The notes beneath the pieces are model-generated. The model was not told the DNA's origin. It saw nothing but the letters and a program-made list of their open reading frames with translations, and made no database searches. From Spirochaetota bacterium (lineage in GTDB: Bacteria > Spirochaetota > Spirochaetia > Treponematales > UBA12059), in contig JAKPPT010000122.1 of the NCBI GenBank assembly GCA_029547205.1, positions 154,634 through 218,633 of the forward strand: a stretch of DNA of 64,000 nt. The letters are read 5' to 3'. Shown one piece after another: positions 25,720 to 33,506 of the stretch (its first letter is position 1; every line of letters starts with the position of its first letter). Position numbers and translations under genes: made by a program.

Positions 25720-26123
25720 AAACAGAACAGGAATTGACACCTCTTGGGAAAGCAATCAAAAGAGCTGTTGAGGAGCAAGCAGAAAAATTAAATACTATCG
25801 ATAGCAATACAGTACGTAACCTTGCTGTGAACTATGTAAAGCAAGAAGAATATACTAAAACTCGAAAAACACGGTATGCATTTACTTTCTTACTGCCAGC
25901 AGCTGCTCTTATAGTAATTATTCTCGTTATTAGTGTACCATATATTCAAAAATTACAGCATGATCAGGTAACAATACATGCAGCTCAATCATATATTGAA
26001 ACGATTATACCTGAACGCTCAAGCTGGATACATGAAACCTTATTTGGCACAATAGAAAAATCATATATTGATGATTATATTGATACTATTATGGAATCAG
26101 AAACGCTATACAATTTTTTCTAG
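25716..26123 (+). CDS. Single-pass membrane protein, probable anti-sigma factor
   Basis: 135 residues. A short helical cytoplasmic part (about 1-50), one membrane span (about 54-74, FTFLLPAAALIVIILVISV) and a periplasmic tail of about 60 residues rich in acidic and aromatic residues. It overlaps the sigma gene by four bases (ATGA). Position and topology match anti-sigma factors of the CnrY type, but no zinc-binding anti-sigma motif (HxxxCxxC) is present. Function inferred from context. Confidence 0.65.
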   Translation: MKTEQELTPLGKAIKRAVEEQAEKLNTIDSNTVRNLAVNYVKQEEYTKTRKTRYAFTFLLPAAALIVIILVISVPYIQKLQHDQVTIHAAQSYIETIIPERSSWIHETLFGTIEKSYIDDYIDTIMESETLYNFF

Positions 26124-26206
26124 CATACTACCCTATTTATCATTGATGAAGTAAAAAAAACAAAACTACTCTATTAAATTTCCTGGTTTATCTTTACCAT
26201 ATTTTC

Positions 26207-26235
26207 TTGAAATGTACAATAAAAAGGCTTATAGT
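26207..26235 (+). promoter_or_regulatory. Sigma70-type promoter of the MBL-fold gene
   Basis: TTGAAA (26207-26212), a 17-base spacer and TATAGT (26230-26235). The leader is about 45 bases and ends in AGGAGG before the ATG at 26287. Confidence 0.65.
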
Positions 26236-26286
26236 ATAAGAAAGTCTAAGGATCATACTACTATATAGTAATACGAGGAGGTGAGT

Positions 26287-26901
26287 ATGAAACCTTCTAT
26301 CAATTGGTTTGGTCATGATGCATTTTGCATAACAGGATCAAAAAAAATATACATTGATCCCTTTCAGCTTAAAAAAAAGGATAGAGCTGATATTATTTTG
26401 ATTACACATACACATTATGATCATTTTTCACCGGATGATATTGCAATGATTATGAGTACCAATACTACTATAATTGGGCCGCATGATACTCTCGATAAAA
26501 TAAACCATATAAAAACAATGCAGCCGGGTGATATAATTGAATTGCATGGCGTTACAATTGAAGCTGTGCCAGCATATAATATTGGAAAAAAATTCCATCC
26601 TAAAAGTAATAATTGGCTAGGTTATATTATTTCCATTGATAACACAAGAATTTATCATGCCGGGGATACGGATCATATCCCGGAAATGAATAAGTTATCA
26701 AATATTGATATCGCATTATTACCGGTTTCTGGCACCTATGTGATGACAGCTCATGAAGCTGCACAAGCTGCCCTGGACATTCAGCCCAAAGTTGCTATAC
26801 CAATGCACTATGGCAGTATTGTGGGAACAGTACATGATGCAGAAATTTTTAAAAGAGAGCTCTCTGGAAGTATAGAGGTTCAATTATTACAGAGACAGTA
26901 A
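26287..26901 (+). CDS. MBL-fold metal-dependent hydrolase (UPF0173-like)
   Basis: 204 residues of the metallo-beta-lactamase fold. The metal-binding motif is ITHTHYDHFSPDD (HxHxDH) near residue 37. Further ligands lie in YHAGDTDHIPE and PMHYGSI near the C-terminus. The N-terminal INWFGHDAFCI is typical of the UPF0173 group. The ATG at 26287 follows AGGAGG by five bases; the GTG two codons earlier overlaps the ribosome site. Substrate unknown. It is followed after about 50 bases by the hybrid kinase gene. Confidence 0.82.
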   Translation: MKPSINWFGHDAFCITGSKKIYIDPFQLKKKDRADIILITHTHYDHFSPDDIAMIMSTNTTIIGPHDTLDKINHIKTMQPGDIIELHGVTIEAVPAYNIGKKFHPKSNNWLGYIISIDNTRIYHAGDTDHIPEMNKLSNIDIALLPVSGTYVMTAHEAAQAALDIQPKVAIPMHYGSIVGTVHDAEIFKRELSGSIEVQLLQRQ

Positions 26902-26952
26902 TATTAGGAAAATATCTAATAGTACTCCATGAGTACAGTAAAAGGTAGTAGC

Positions 26953-29520
26953 ATGACAGATGCAATTTGTGATGATAATTCTTGTTTAAATGAACGAAGT
27001 TTTTCTGAAGTAACATTCAGTACTATTCTTGAAACGGTAAAAGATCTTGTTACAGCACGATGTTTTGAGGATGTCATTCATCGAATTATTCAGCGTGCTC
27101 AGGCAACATTAACTCATACAGCTGCAGCTGTATACCTTGTTAGTGATGATCGAAAAACATTACATTCTGCTGGTGCTGAAGGTATATATGCTAATGAACT
27201 AAATAAAGAGATTCTCACATTCGGTAAAGGTATATTGGGGAATATTGCACAAAATGGAAAATCAGAAATTATTCAGGATACAACGAAAGATTCTCGTGCA
27301 ATAGAAATTACAGGAACTCCTCAAACTGAAGAAGGAGAAAAACTCATGGGAGCTCCTTTAATTTCTGGCGGGATGGTCATTGGTGTAATGGCAGTCTGGA
27401 GAGATGCTCATGAACCATGCTTTACTCTAAAAGACCTCGAATACCTTGAACTGCTTTCGGGCATTGCAGTTATTGCTATAGAAAATGCAAGAGGGTATGA
27501 AGAAGCTCAGCAGAGAATATTCAGACTATCATTGCTCAAAGAAATTGGCAGAGCACTTTCTGTAAAACATAGTCAACAGGAACTTGTCGAAACAATATAT
27601 AATGAGTTAGGTAAAATTTATGATGTCACAAATTTCTATATTGCAACCTACATCGAAGGATCTCCTACATATAGTTTTGCGATTCACATCGAAAATGGCA
27701 AACGCGTCCCTTTAACATCACGACAGTCCGATAAAGGGATGACAGGATATATAATAAAAACACGAAAACCACTTTTAATGAAAAATCCTATAGAGAATAA
27801 AGCGTTTCATGAACGAGAAGGTGTTATATCAATGGGTGTTCCTGCAGTCAGCTGGATGGGAGTACCCCTTCTTGCTGGTTCAGAACTTGTTGGTGTTATG
27901 GTCATACAGAGCTACACTACACCAAACCTATATGATGAGCATGACCTTGATTTTTTCATGCTTATTGGGACAGAGCTTGCTTTTGCAATTCAAAATGCCC
28001 GGTTATACGAAGCACAACAGAAGGCTATTGCAGTTGCAGAAGACGCCAATAAAATGAAATCATCTTTTCTTGCAAAAATGTCGCATGAACTCCGTACCCC
28101 GCTTAATGCTATTATCAATTTTGCATATTTATTAAACCAGAATACCGAAGGTGTACTCAATCCAGGGCAAGCTGAATTGATTGGACGAATCGAAGAATCA
28201 GGCAGGCATCTCCTTGGACTCATAAATGATATTCTTGATCTTGCTAAAATCGAAGCTGGCAAAATGGAACTTAATTTAGAATCTGTTGAACTGGTGAGTC
28301 TAATTGATGATGTTATAAAAACAGCACAGGCACTCTTGTCAGGAAAATCTGTTGAATTGAACTATATTTTTCCTGATAGCAATGTTATAGTTAGAGGGGA
28401 TGCAAAACGTTTAAGACAGGTAATGCTTAACCTGCTTTCTAATGCTATAAAATTCACAGAAACAGGTTATATTAAAGTTACAGTAACAGTTGATATAGGT
28501 TCAGGCATGGTAACGGTATCTGTCAGTGATACAGGCAGAGGTATATCAAAAGAAAATATGAAAAAAATTTTTATGGAGTTTGTCCAGGCATCCAGTTCTG
28601 ATGCCGCACGAGGATCTGGTTTAGGACTTCCTATCAGCAGACATTTTATTGAAATGCATGGAGGCACATTAAATGCCGAAAGCGAACCGGGAAAGGGTTC
28701 CACATTCTATTTTACGTTGCCAATACAAGCTATCGTTAATAAAAATTATGACGAACAAATTCAAATTAGCCATTCAGTAAGTTCTGATAAAACAAAAGTT
28801 GTTATAATCGATGACGATGAAGAATCAAGGGTACTGCTTTCCAGAAGCCTTATTGGAGGACGCTATAATGTTGTAACTTTACAGGATAGCAGAATTTCAC
28901 TTCAGACAGTTAAAAGCATAAAACCAGATGTAGTTCTCCTCGACATTATGATGCCTCATGCTGATGGATGGAGTATACTTAAAGCTCTGCATGAAGATCC
29001 AGAAACAAAAAATATTCCCGTTGTAATATGCTCAATTCTTTCAAAAGAAAATAAAGCGGTTGTTATAGAAGCATCTGATTATATTTCAAAACCAATCGAT
29101 CCCGCTGAACTTAAAGAGGCAATACATAAACTTGCAAGTCCTGGCAAAACCGTACTGGCAATTGATGATGATCCTAATACGCTCGAGATTATCAAGCGTA
29201 TTCTTGATTCAATTCCTCTGGATATACAAACAGTACAGGATGGAAAACATGGACTCGAAACAATAACTGCGAGTCCTCCTGGAGTAGTTATTCTGGATTT
29301 AATGATGCCTGGATTAAATGGCATTCAGGTTCTCAATGAGTTAAAGAAAAAAGCAGAAACAAAAGATATTCCTGTTATTGTTGTTACTGCTAAAGAATTG
29401 AACAGTAAGGAACGTGAACAAATAATTCATAACACAGCTGCTCTACTGCAAAAAGGCATGTTTAAACCGGAAGAGTTGAGCATACTTATAGAATCAATAA
29501 TAAAAAAGAATAAAAAATAG
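26953..29520 (+). CDS. Hybrid sensor histidine kinase (GAF-GAF-HisKA-HATPase-REC-REC)
   Basis: About 855 soluble residues. Two GAF-type sensor domains (about 20-190 and 200-365), then the phospho-acceptor His in MSHELRTPLNAIINF. The ATPase follows (LRQVMLNLLSNAIKF, VSDTGRGI, GSGLGLPI). Two receiver domains follow (VVIIDDDEESR... VVLLDIMMP...; VLAIDDDPNTLE... VVILDLMMPG). No membrane span and no output domain, so it probably phosphorelays to another protein; the signal is intracellular. The ATG at 26953 has AAGGT upstream; an ATG at 26929 is in frame but without a ribosome site. Confidence 0.9.
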   Translation: MTDAICDDNSCLNERSFSEVTFSTILETVKDLVTARCFEDVIHRIIQRAQATLTHTAAAVYLVSDDRKTLHSAGAEGIYANELNKEILTFGKGILGNIAQNGKSEIIQDTTKDSRAIEITGTPQTEEGEKLMGAPLISGGMVIGVMAVWRDAHEPCFTLKDLEYLELLSGIAVIAIENARGYEEAQQRIFRLSLLKEIGRALSVKHSQQELVETIYNELGKIYDVTNFYIATYIEGSPTYSFAIHIENGKRVPLTSRQSDKGMTGYIIKTRKPLLMKNPIENKAFHEREGVISMGVPAVSWMGVPLLAGSELVGVMVIQSYTTPNLYDEHDLDFFMLIGTELAFAIQNARLYEAQQKAIAVAEDANKMKSSFLAKMSHELRTPLNAIINFAYLLNQNTEGVLNPGQAELIGRIEESGRHLLGLINDILDLAKIEAGKMELNLESVELVSLIDDVIKTAQALLSGKSVELNYIFPDSNVIVRGDAKRLRQVMLNLLSNAIKFTETGYIKVTVTVDIGSGMVTVSVSDTGRGISKENMKKIFMEFVQASSSDAARGSGLGLPISRHFIEMHGGTLNAESEPGKGSTFYFTLPIQAIVNKNYDEQIQISHSVSSDKTKVVIIDDDEESRVLLSRSLIGGRYNVVTLQDSRISLQTVKSIKPDVVLLDIMMPHADGWSILKALHEDPETKNIPVVICSILSKENKAVVIEASDYISKPIDPAELKEAIHKLASPGKTVLAIDDDPNTLEIIKRILDSIPLDIQTVQDGKHGLETITASPPGVVILDLMMPGLNGIQVLNELKKKAETKDIPVIVVTAKELNSKEREQIIHNTAALLQKGMFKPEELSILIESIIKKNKK

Positions 29521-29521
29521 T

Positions 29522-30259
29522 TTACTGTTTTGAAATTTCAACTATACGCTGCTGTCCAGAATAAATAAATGGTTGCGGAGCCTCAATGCGCCCTACAAGG
29601 GTAATTCCTATCTTTTGTGCAAGTTCCAATGTTAACGTTGTTGGTATACTGCGAGAGACAAAAATAGGAATTCCCGCTCGAGACACTTTATTAAGCATAT
29701 CATACGCAATCCGTCCCGAGCTAAACACAGCGCAGCGAGAAAATTCAATATGGTTTAGCAAAGCCCAGCCAATAACCTTATCGAGTGCATTGTGGCGGCC
29801 AACATCTTCGAAAACCACCGAAGCTTTTTCCTTACCAGCTTCATCATAGCTAACGAGCCTGGCGCAATGAATGCCTCCGGTTTCCTTATATTTTTTTGCA
29901 TTGCGGAACATACTTTCTGCCTGCGCCTTAAGCTCTGAAAGTGGTAATATGAGCGATGTATCTCCCAGCTCTCCCGGGGATTCGGCATTACGGTACTTAT
30001 TACCATAATTGGATTCAAAAGATTTATTAAAGCCTGAATGTGCAACAGTAAGACCAGGGATACTGATAGAAATTAGTTCACTGTCATCATCAATTTCACA
30101 CAAAGTAGTTGTATCGTAGCCATTGATAATTCGCTGAGAAAAAAGATACCCTAGCGCTAATTCCGTAAGTGCTTCCGGTGTACAGTAGACAGTCCCAATC
30201 TCTGAACCATTCAGGACAATATGGTATCTTTTTTCCTCAACAACAGGCAACTGTATCAT
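29522..30259 (-). CDS. fdhD: FdhD-like protein (formate dehydrogenase accessory family) lacking the Cys loop
   Basis: 245 residues. FdhD hallmarks are present: TGGIHCARL, VVFEDVGRHNALDKVIGWAL and FSSGRIAYDMLNKVSRAGIPIFVSRS. FdhD delivers sulfur to the molybdenum or tungsten cofactor of formate dehydrogenase and binds the cofactor. The usual CxxC catalytic loop, expected before the helix preceding TGGIHC, is missing; the equivalent segment (AHSGFNKSFES) has no cysteine. It may keep only a cofactor-binding role. Its ATG shares one base with the stop of the antiporter gene, so the two are co-translated, an unusual pairing. Confidence 0.85.
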   Translation of the reverse strand: MIQLPVVEEKRYHIVLNGSEIGTVYCTPEALTELALGYLFSQRIINGYDTTTLCEIDDDSELISISIPGLTVAHSGFNKSFESNYGNKYRNAESPGELGDTSLILPLSELKAQAESMFRNAKKYKETGGIHCARLVSYDEAGKEKASVVFEDVGRHNALDKVIGWALLNHIEFSRCAVFSSGRIAYDMLNKVSRAGIPIFVSRSIPTTLTLELAQKIGITLVGRIEAPQPFIYSGQQRIVEISKQ

Positions 30260-32415
30260 TATGAGTTTCCAGTAAGAATATCAAGTATATCCTTTGGATA
30301 CTGAGCAGCGAGCAGCCGTTTTCTATTTTTTTCTTTTTGAAGCACTGACGATATTGAAGACAGAAACTCAAGATGAGAACCAGGATCCGATTTTGGAGCA
30401 ACAGACAGTATGATAATCTGTGCTGGTTTTCCATCAAGAGAATTAAAGTCAGTACCTTCAGGAACAATACCGACAGCAGCGCAGAGCGTATCGATCGCAT
30501 CTGTTTTAGCATGAGGTATTGCAATCCCATCCTGAAGACCAGTAGTCATTGAATTTTCCCGATCAAGGACTGCATGGTATACTGCTTCACGATCTTTTAT
30601 CTTATTATTTTTATAGAGTAAATCTACCAATTCATAAATAATTTCCTGTTTTGGTTTTGGCTTCATATTCATTATCACGCAATGTGTATCGCATGCAGGA
30701 AACTCAGTTTCTGTATATACTTCTGGTGCTGCAGTAGTATCGGTATGGTAGATGAAGGTTTGTGGATTGAAATCTTTTTTGATTTTTTGGAGATGTTCAG
30801 TTAAGTTTGCAACTGCTTCTACTACAATGGTATTTACAAGATGTAAAATAGACTGTTTGGCTTCAAAGATAAGATTTTCATTTTTCACATAAAATGAGAA
30901 TGTTATATTTTCTTTTCTTGCCTGCGCTATTTCATTATCAACATCAAAAAATCTTACAAAATAGTGGCTTTCCTCAAGCTGACGACTGATATTTTCTGCA
31001 ATAAGCACTGCAACTTCTTCTGAAGGAAATGTATATACTAATTCGTTGCTGGTTGTATCTTCTGCCTCTTTTTTGAGCGATTTTTTGGGAATAGCGAGCA
31101 GTTTGTTCAGTAATGCTGGTGCAGCAATGGTGGTAATAAACGTCATCATAATTGCCATACCAAAAAGCTCATTGGAAAGAATTCCGCTCGAAGCACCAAT
31201 ACCTGCGATGATAAGAGCAACTTCGCCACGCGGTACCATGCCTACTCCAACCCGGAGAGCCCCCATTGGCGTAAAACCGGTAAAGAGTGAAGGCACTGAA
31301 CATCCTACTATTTTCGTAAGTATAGCAACTACAGAAAAAATAAAGCCGCCAATAAGTACTTCTGGTTTTAAAAAAATGGAAACATCAAGTATCATACCCA
31401 TTACAGCAAAAAATAGCGGTACAATGAACTCGTAAATGATATGAAGCCGTTCCTCAATGACATGGCTGATATCGGTATTTGAAAGAGAAAGACCAACAAT
31501 ATACGCACCAATAATCATTGCGAGTCCCTCTTTTTCAAAGAAACCACCCAATAACAGTGCAAGACCTAATGCGAGTATAGAAAAAATTGATATGCTCTTA
31601 AAACGTTTTAAGAGCTTTGCAAGTTTTTTTGAAAAAATAATGCCGAGCAATGTGATAATAAGCCAGATACCAAATGCTCTCAGCGCTATGAGTCCAATTT
31701 TACCCCAATCAATTCCTGCACCAGCGCTTTTTTGAGAAAGTGAAGCAATGCCTACCACAACTGCGAGGAGTATTATACCAAAAACATCATCAAATACAGC
31801 TGCAGCAAGAATTGTGACTCCTTCCGGGCTATCCATTTTCTTTTTTTCTGACAAAATACGTGCAGTTATTCCAACACTGGTTGCAGTTCCCATTATGCCA
31901 AGAAACAGATTTTGAGGATCCATAATTGATTTGCCATTCATGATCATGCCTAAGACAGCACCTCCAGCAAATGCAAAGATAATTCCTCCAAGCCCTACGA
32001 TCGTTCCAGTAATGGAATACTTGAGAAACATACCAATATCAGTTTCAAGACCAGACATAAAGAGTAAGACAATTGAAGCTACAGTAGAAAAGGTATACAG
32101 TTCTGTGCTAACAGGAATTGCGGCATCAGGAATTAACGGGAACAAACCATGCGGAAAACCAGGAAGCGCGATTTTACCTAATGCATAGGGCCCAATTACC
32201 ACACCTGCAAGTAGCTCCCCTAATACTGACGGAAGGTGCAATTTTTGAGCAGCAGTATTGCCAAGCCGAACCATAAAGAGTAAAACAGCAAGCTGTATAA
32301 CAATATTTGCTTGTTCTTGATTAAGATCTTCATTACTAGCACATACTACAGCTGGTATGATCAGAACAAAACAGACAATGAGCAGTGAACGCACCCATGA
32401 AGATGGGAATTTCAT
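30259..32415 (-). CDS. CPA2-type cation/proton antiporter with C-terminal PTS EIIA domain
   Basis: 718 residues. A signal-like first segment, then about 12 membrane spans of a CPA2/KefB-type exchanger (LPSVLGELLAGVVIGPYALG; FMSGLETDIGMFLK; GTATSVGITARILSEKK with AAVFDDVFGIIL; MVPRGEVALIIAGIG). A cytoplasmic linker (about 440-575) follows, then a fructose-type EIIA domain (about 580-710) with the phosphorylatable His in GIAIPHAKTD. The EIIA domain closely resembles the separate protein at 62872-63321. This suggests ion transport controlled by phosphoryl-transfer state. It overlaps fdhD by one base. No strong ribosome site beyond AGGAGG about six bases upstream of the ATG. Confidence 0.9.
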   Translation of the reverse strand: MKFPSSWVRSLLIVCFVLIIPAVVCASNEDLNQEQANIVIQLAVLLFMVRLGNTAAQKLHLPSVLGELLAGVVIGPYALGKIALPGFPHGLFPLIPDAAIPVSTELYTFSTVASIVLLFMSGLETDIGMFLKYSITGTIVGLGGIIFAFAGGAVLGMIMNGKSIMDPQNLFLGIMGTATSVGITARILSEKKKMDSPEGVTILAAAVFDDVFGIILLAVVVGIASLSQKSAGAGIDWGKIGLIALRAFGIWLIITLLGIIFSKKLAKLLKRFKSISIFSILALGLALLLGGFFEKEGLAMIIGAYIVGLSLSNTDISHVIEERLHIIYEFIVPLFFAVMGMILDVSIFLKPEVLIGGFIFSVVAILTKIVGCSVPSLFTGFTPMGALRVGVGMVPRGEVALIIAGIGASSGILSNELFGMAIMMTFITTIAAPALLNKLLAIPKKSLKKEAEDTTSNELVYTFPSEEVAVLIAENISRQLEESHYFVRFFDVDNEIAQARKENITFSFYVKNENLIFEAKQSILHLVNTIVVEAVANLTEHLQKIKKDFNPQTFIYHTDTTAAPEVYTETEFPACDTHCVIMNMKPKPKQEIIYELVDLLYKNNKIKDREAVYHAVLDRENSMTTGLQDGIAIPHAKTDAIDTLCAAVGIVPEGTDFNSLDGKPAQIIILSVAPKSDPGSHLEFLSSISSVLQKEKNRKRLLAAQYPKDILDILTGNS

Positions 32416-32490
32416 AAAAACCTCCTATGCTTTCAAAAAAATACAAAGCAAAGGACTAAATGTCAATATATGCACCTAATGCGCAATTTT

Positions 32491-33141
32491 CTACTTTTGG
32501 TGATTTTCTTTTCTTGTTCGCATGCAAGCACTCAGGAGTGCATAGCCTGATAAAAGGTCCTCATTCTGAACAGTAATGTCTCCTGAAACTTTTAACCGAA
32601 CTGTTGTAAAATTCCAAATCGATTTGATACCAGCTTTTTCCAGTAGTTCTGCACATGACTGTGCCGCAAAAGGTGGGACAGCAAGTACTGCAATTGCTAC
32701 ATCTGGATATGATTTAATAAAACTTTGTAATGTATAGATATGGAAAATTGGTATGTCATGAATGCTTTTATTGATTATTGTTTCATCAATATCAAATGCT
32801 GCAACAAAATGAAGACCATGGTTTTTAAAACCCTGATATCCCAGGAGTGCACTGCCAAGATTACCAGCACCAACAACAATTGCTTTATGTTCATTGTTCC
32901 AATTGAGAAAGTTTTCAATTGCGGTTATTAAATCTTTAACCCTATACCCTAGTTTTGGTTTACCAACAATACCAGTAATTGCTATATCTTTTCGAACTTG
33001 AATAGCATCAAGGTCTAATGCTTCTGCAAGGACAGTTGCGGATATGAGAGACACTCCTTCAGTATCAGCTTGTTGCGCAAGTGTAAGATAGAGCGGAAGT
33101 CTTCGAACCGATGGGTTAGGCAATAGTTTATATTTAGGCAT
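32491..33141 (-). CDS. rex: Redox-sensing transcriptional repressor Rex
   Basis: 216 residues. An N-terminal winged helix (SVRRLPLYLTLAQQ... VSLISATVLAEALDLDAIQVRKDIA) and a Rossmann domain with VVGAGNLGSALL bind DNA and NAD(H) respectively. The C-terminal swap helix ends the protein. Rex represses fermentation and anaerobic genes when NADH is low. It fits an anaerobic amino-acid fermenter. A promoter lies at 33182-33210, directly behind the terminator of a small RNA candidate. Confidence 0.95.
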   Translation of the reverse strand: MPKYKLLPNPSVRRLPLYLTLAQQADTEGVSLISATVLAEALDLDAIQVRKDIAITGIVGKPKLGYRVKDLITAIENFLNWNNEHKAIVVGAGNLGSALLGYQGFKNHGLHFVAAFDIDETIINKSIHDIPIFHIYTLQSFIKSYPDVAIAVLAVPPFAAQSCAELLEKAGIKSIWNFTTVRLKVSGDITVQNEDLLSGYALLSACMRTRKENHQK

Positions 33142-33181
33142 AATTTTTCCTTACTTAATACACTCGTAACTTTAATTATAC

Positions 33182-33210
33182 TATATCATAGTTTTATTAT
33201 ATTCTGTCAA
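33182..33210 (-). promoter_or_regulatory. Promoter of rex
   Basis: On the minus strand TTGACA (33205-33210) and GATATA (33182-33187) with a 17-base spacer; TATAGT/TATAAT-like hexamers also overlap just downstream. The -35 begins one base after the U-run of the upstream hairpin. Confidence 0.55.
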
Positions 33211-33211
33211 T

Positions 33212-33275
33212 AAAAAAGCCCCGTGGAAAAAAGGAGGTAAAACCACGGAGCCCCATGCCACCATACATGGCATTA
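33212..33275 (-). ncRNA. Candidate small RNA ending in a terminator whose loop carries an anti-Shine-Dalgarno sequence
   Basis: On the minus strand TTGAAA / TATACT boxes (33282-33308, 15-base spacer) would start an RNA near 33275. It would fold ATGCCA/TGGCAT (33255-33273) and then GCTCCGTGG/CCACGGGGC (33218-33251), followed by six U. One pair of the second stem is a U-G wobble that would be an A-C mismatch on the other strand, which favours minus-strand transcription. The 16-base loop contains ACCUCCUUU, the same as the 3' tail of 16S rRNA. It could pair with ribosome sites of mRNAs. No protein-coding evidence. Confidence 0.5.
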
Positions 33276-33281
33276 CTTCAT

Positions 33282-33308
33282 AGTATACAATAATGTTTTT
33301 CTTTTCAA
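33282..33308 (-). promoter_or_regulatory. Promoter-like boxes for the small RNA candidate
   Basis: TTGAAA (33303-33308) and TATACT (33282-33287) on the minus strand with a 15-base spacer, shorter than ideal. Confidence 0.35.
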
Positions 33309-33403
33309 GTGAAAGTTTCTGATAAAAACTTGTGATGATGCATTTACGCGAAAAAGATTCCAGTGTCAAAAAGTGCATGCCAGCTATTTGTTAGTTTTGC
33401 AGC

Positions 33404-33420
33404 GTGTCATGAAGATTGTA
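33404..33420 (+). repeat. Copy E of the interspersed motif
   Basis: GTGTCATGAAGATTGTA, about 85 bases upstream of the ftcD start. No inverted partner is evident nearby. The rest of 33309-33506 shows only AT-rich sequence. Confidence 0.5.
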
Positions 33421-33506
33421 GAGACGTTATTTCAATTATTGCAATATCAGTTTTATATACTAAGTGTAGTACCGCATGCTATAGTTAGTAACAGTGAGGA
33501 GGAACA

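Noticed and set aside
33181..33378. 65-codon minus-strand open frame over the small RNA candidate
   Set aside because: The frame crosses a terminator hairpin and promoter boxes and has no ribosome site; an RNA gene explains the sequence better.
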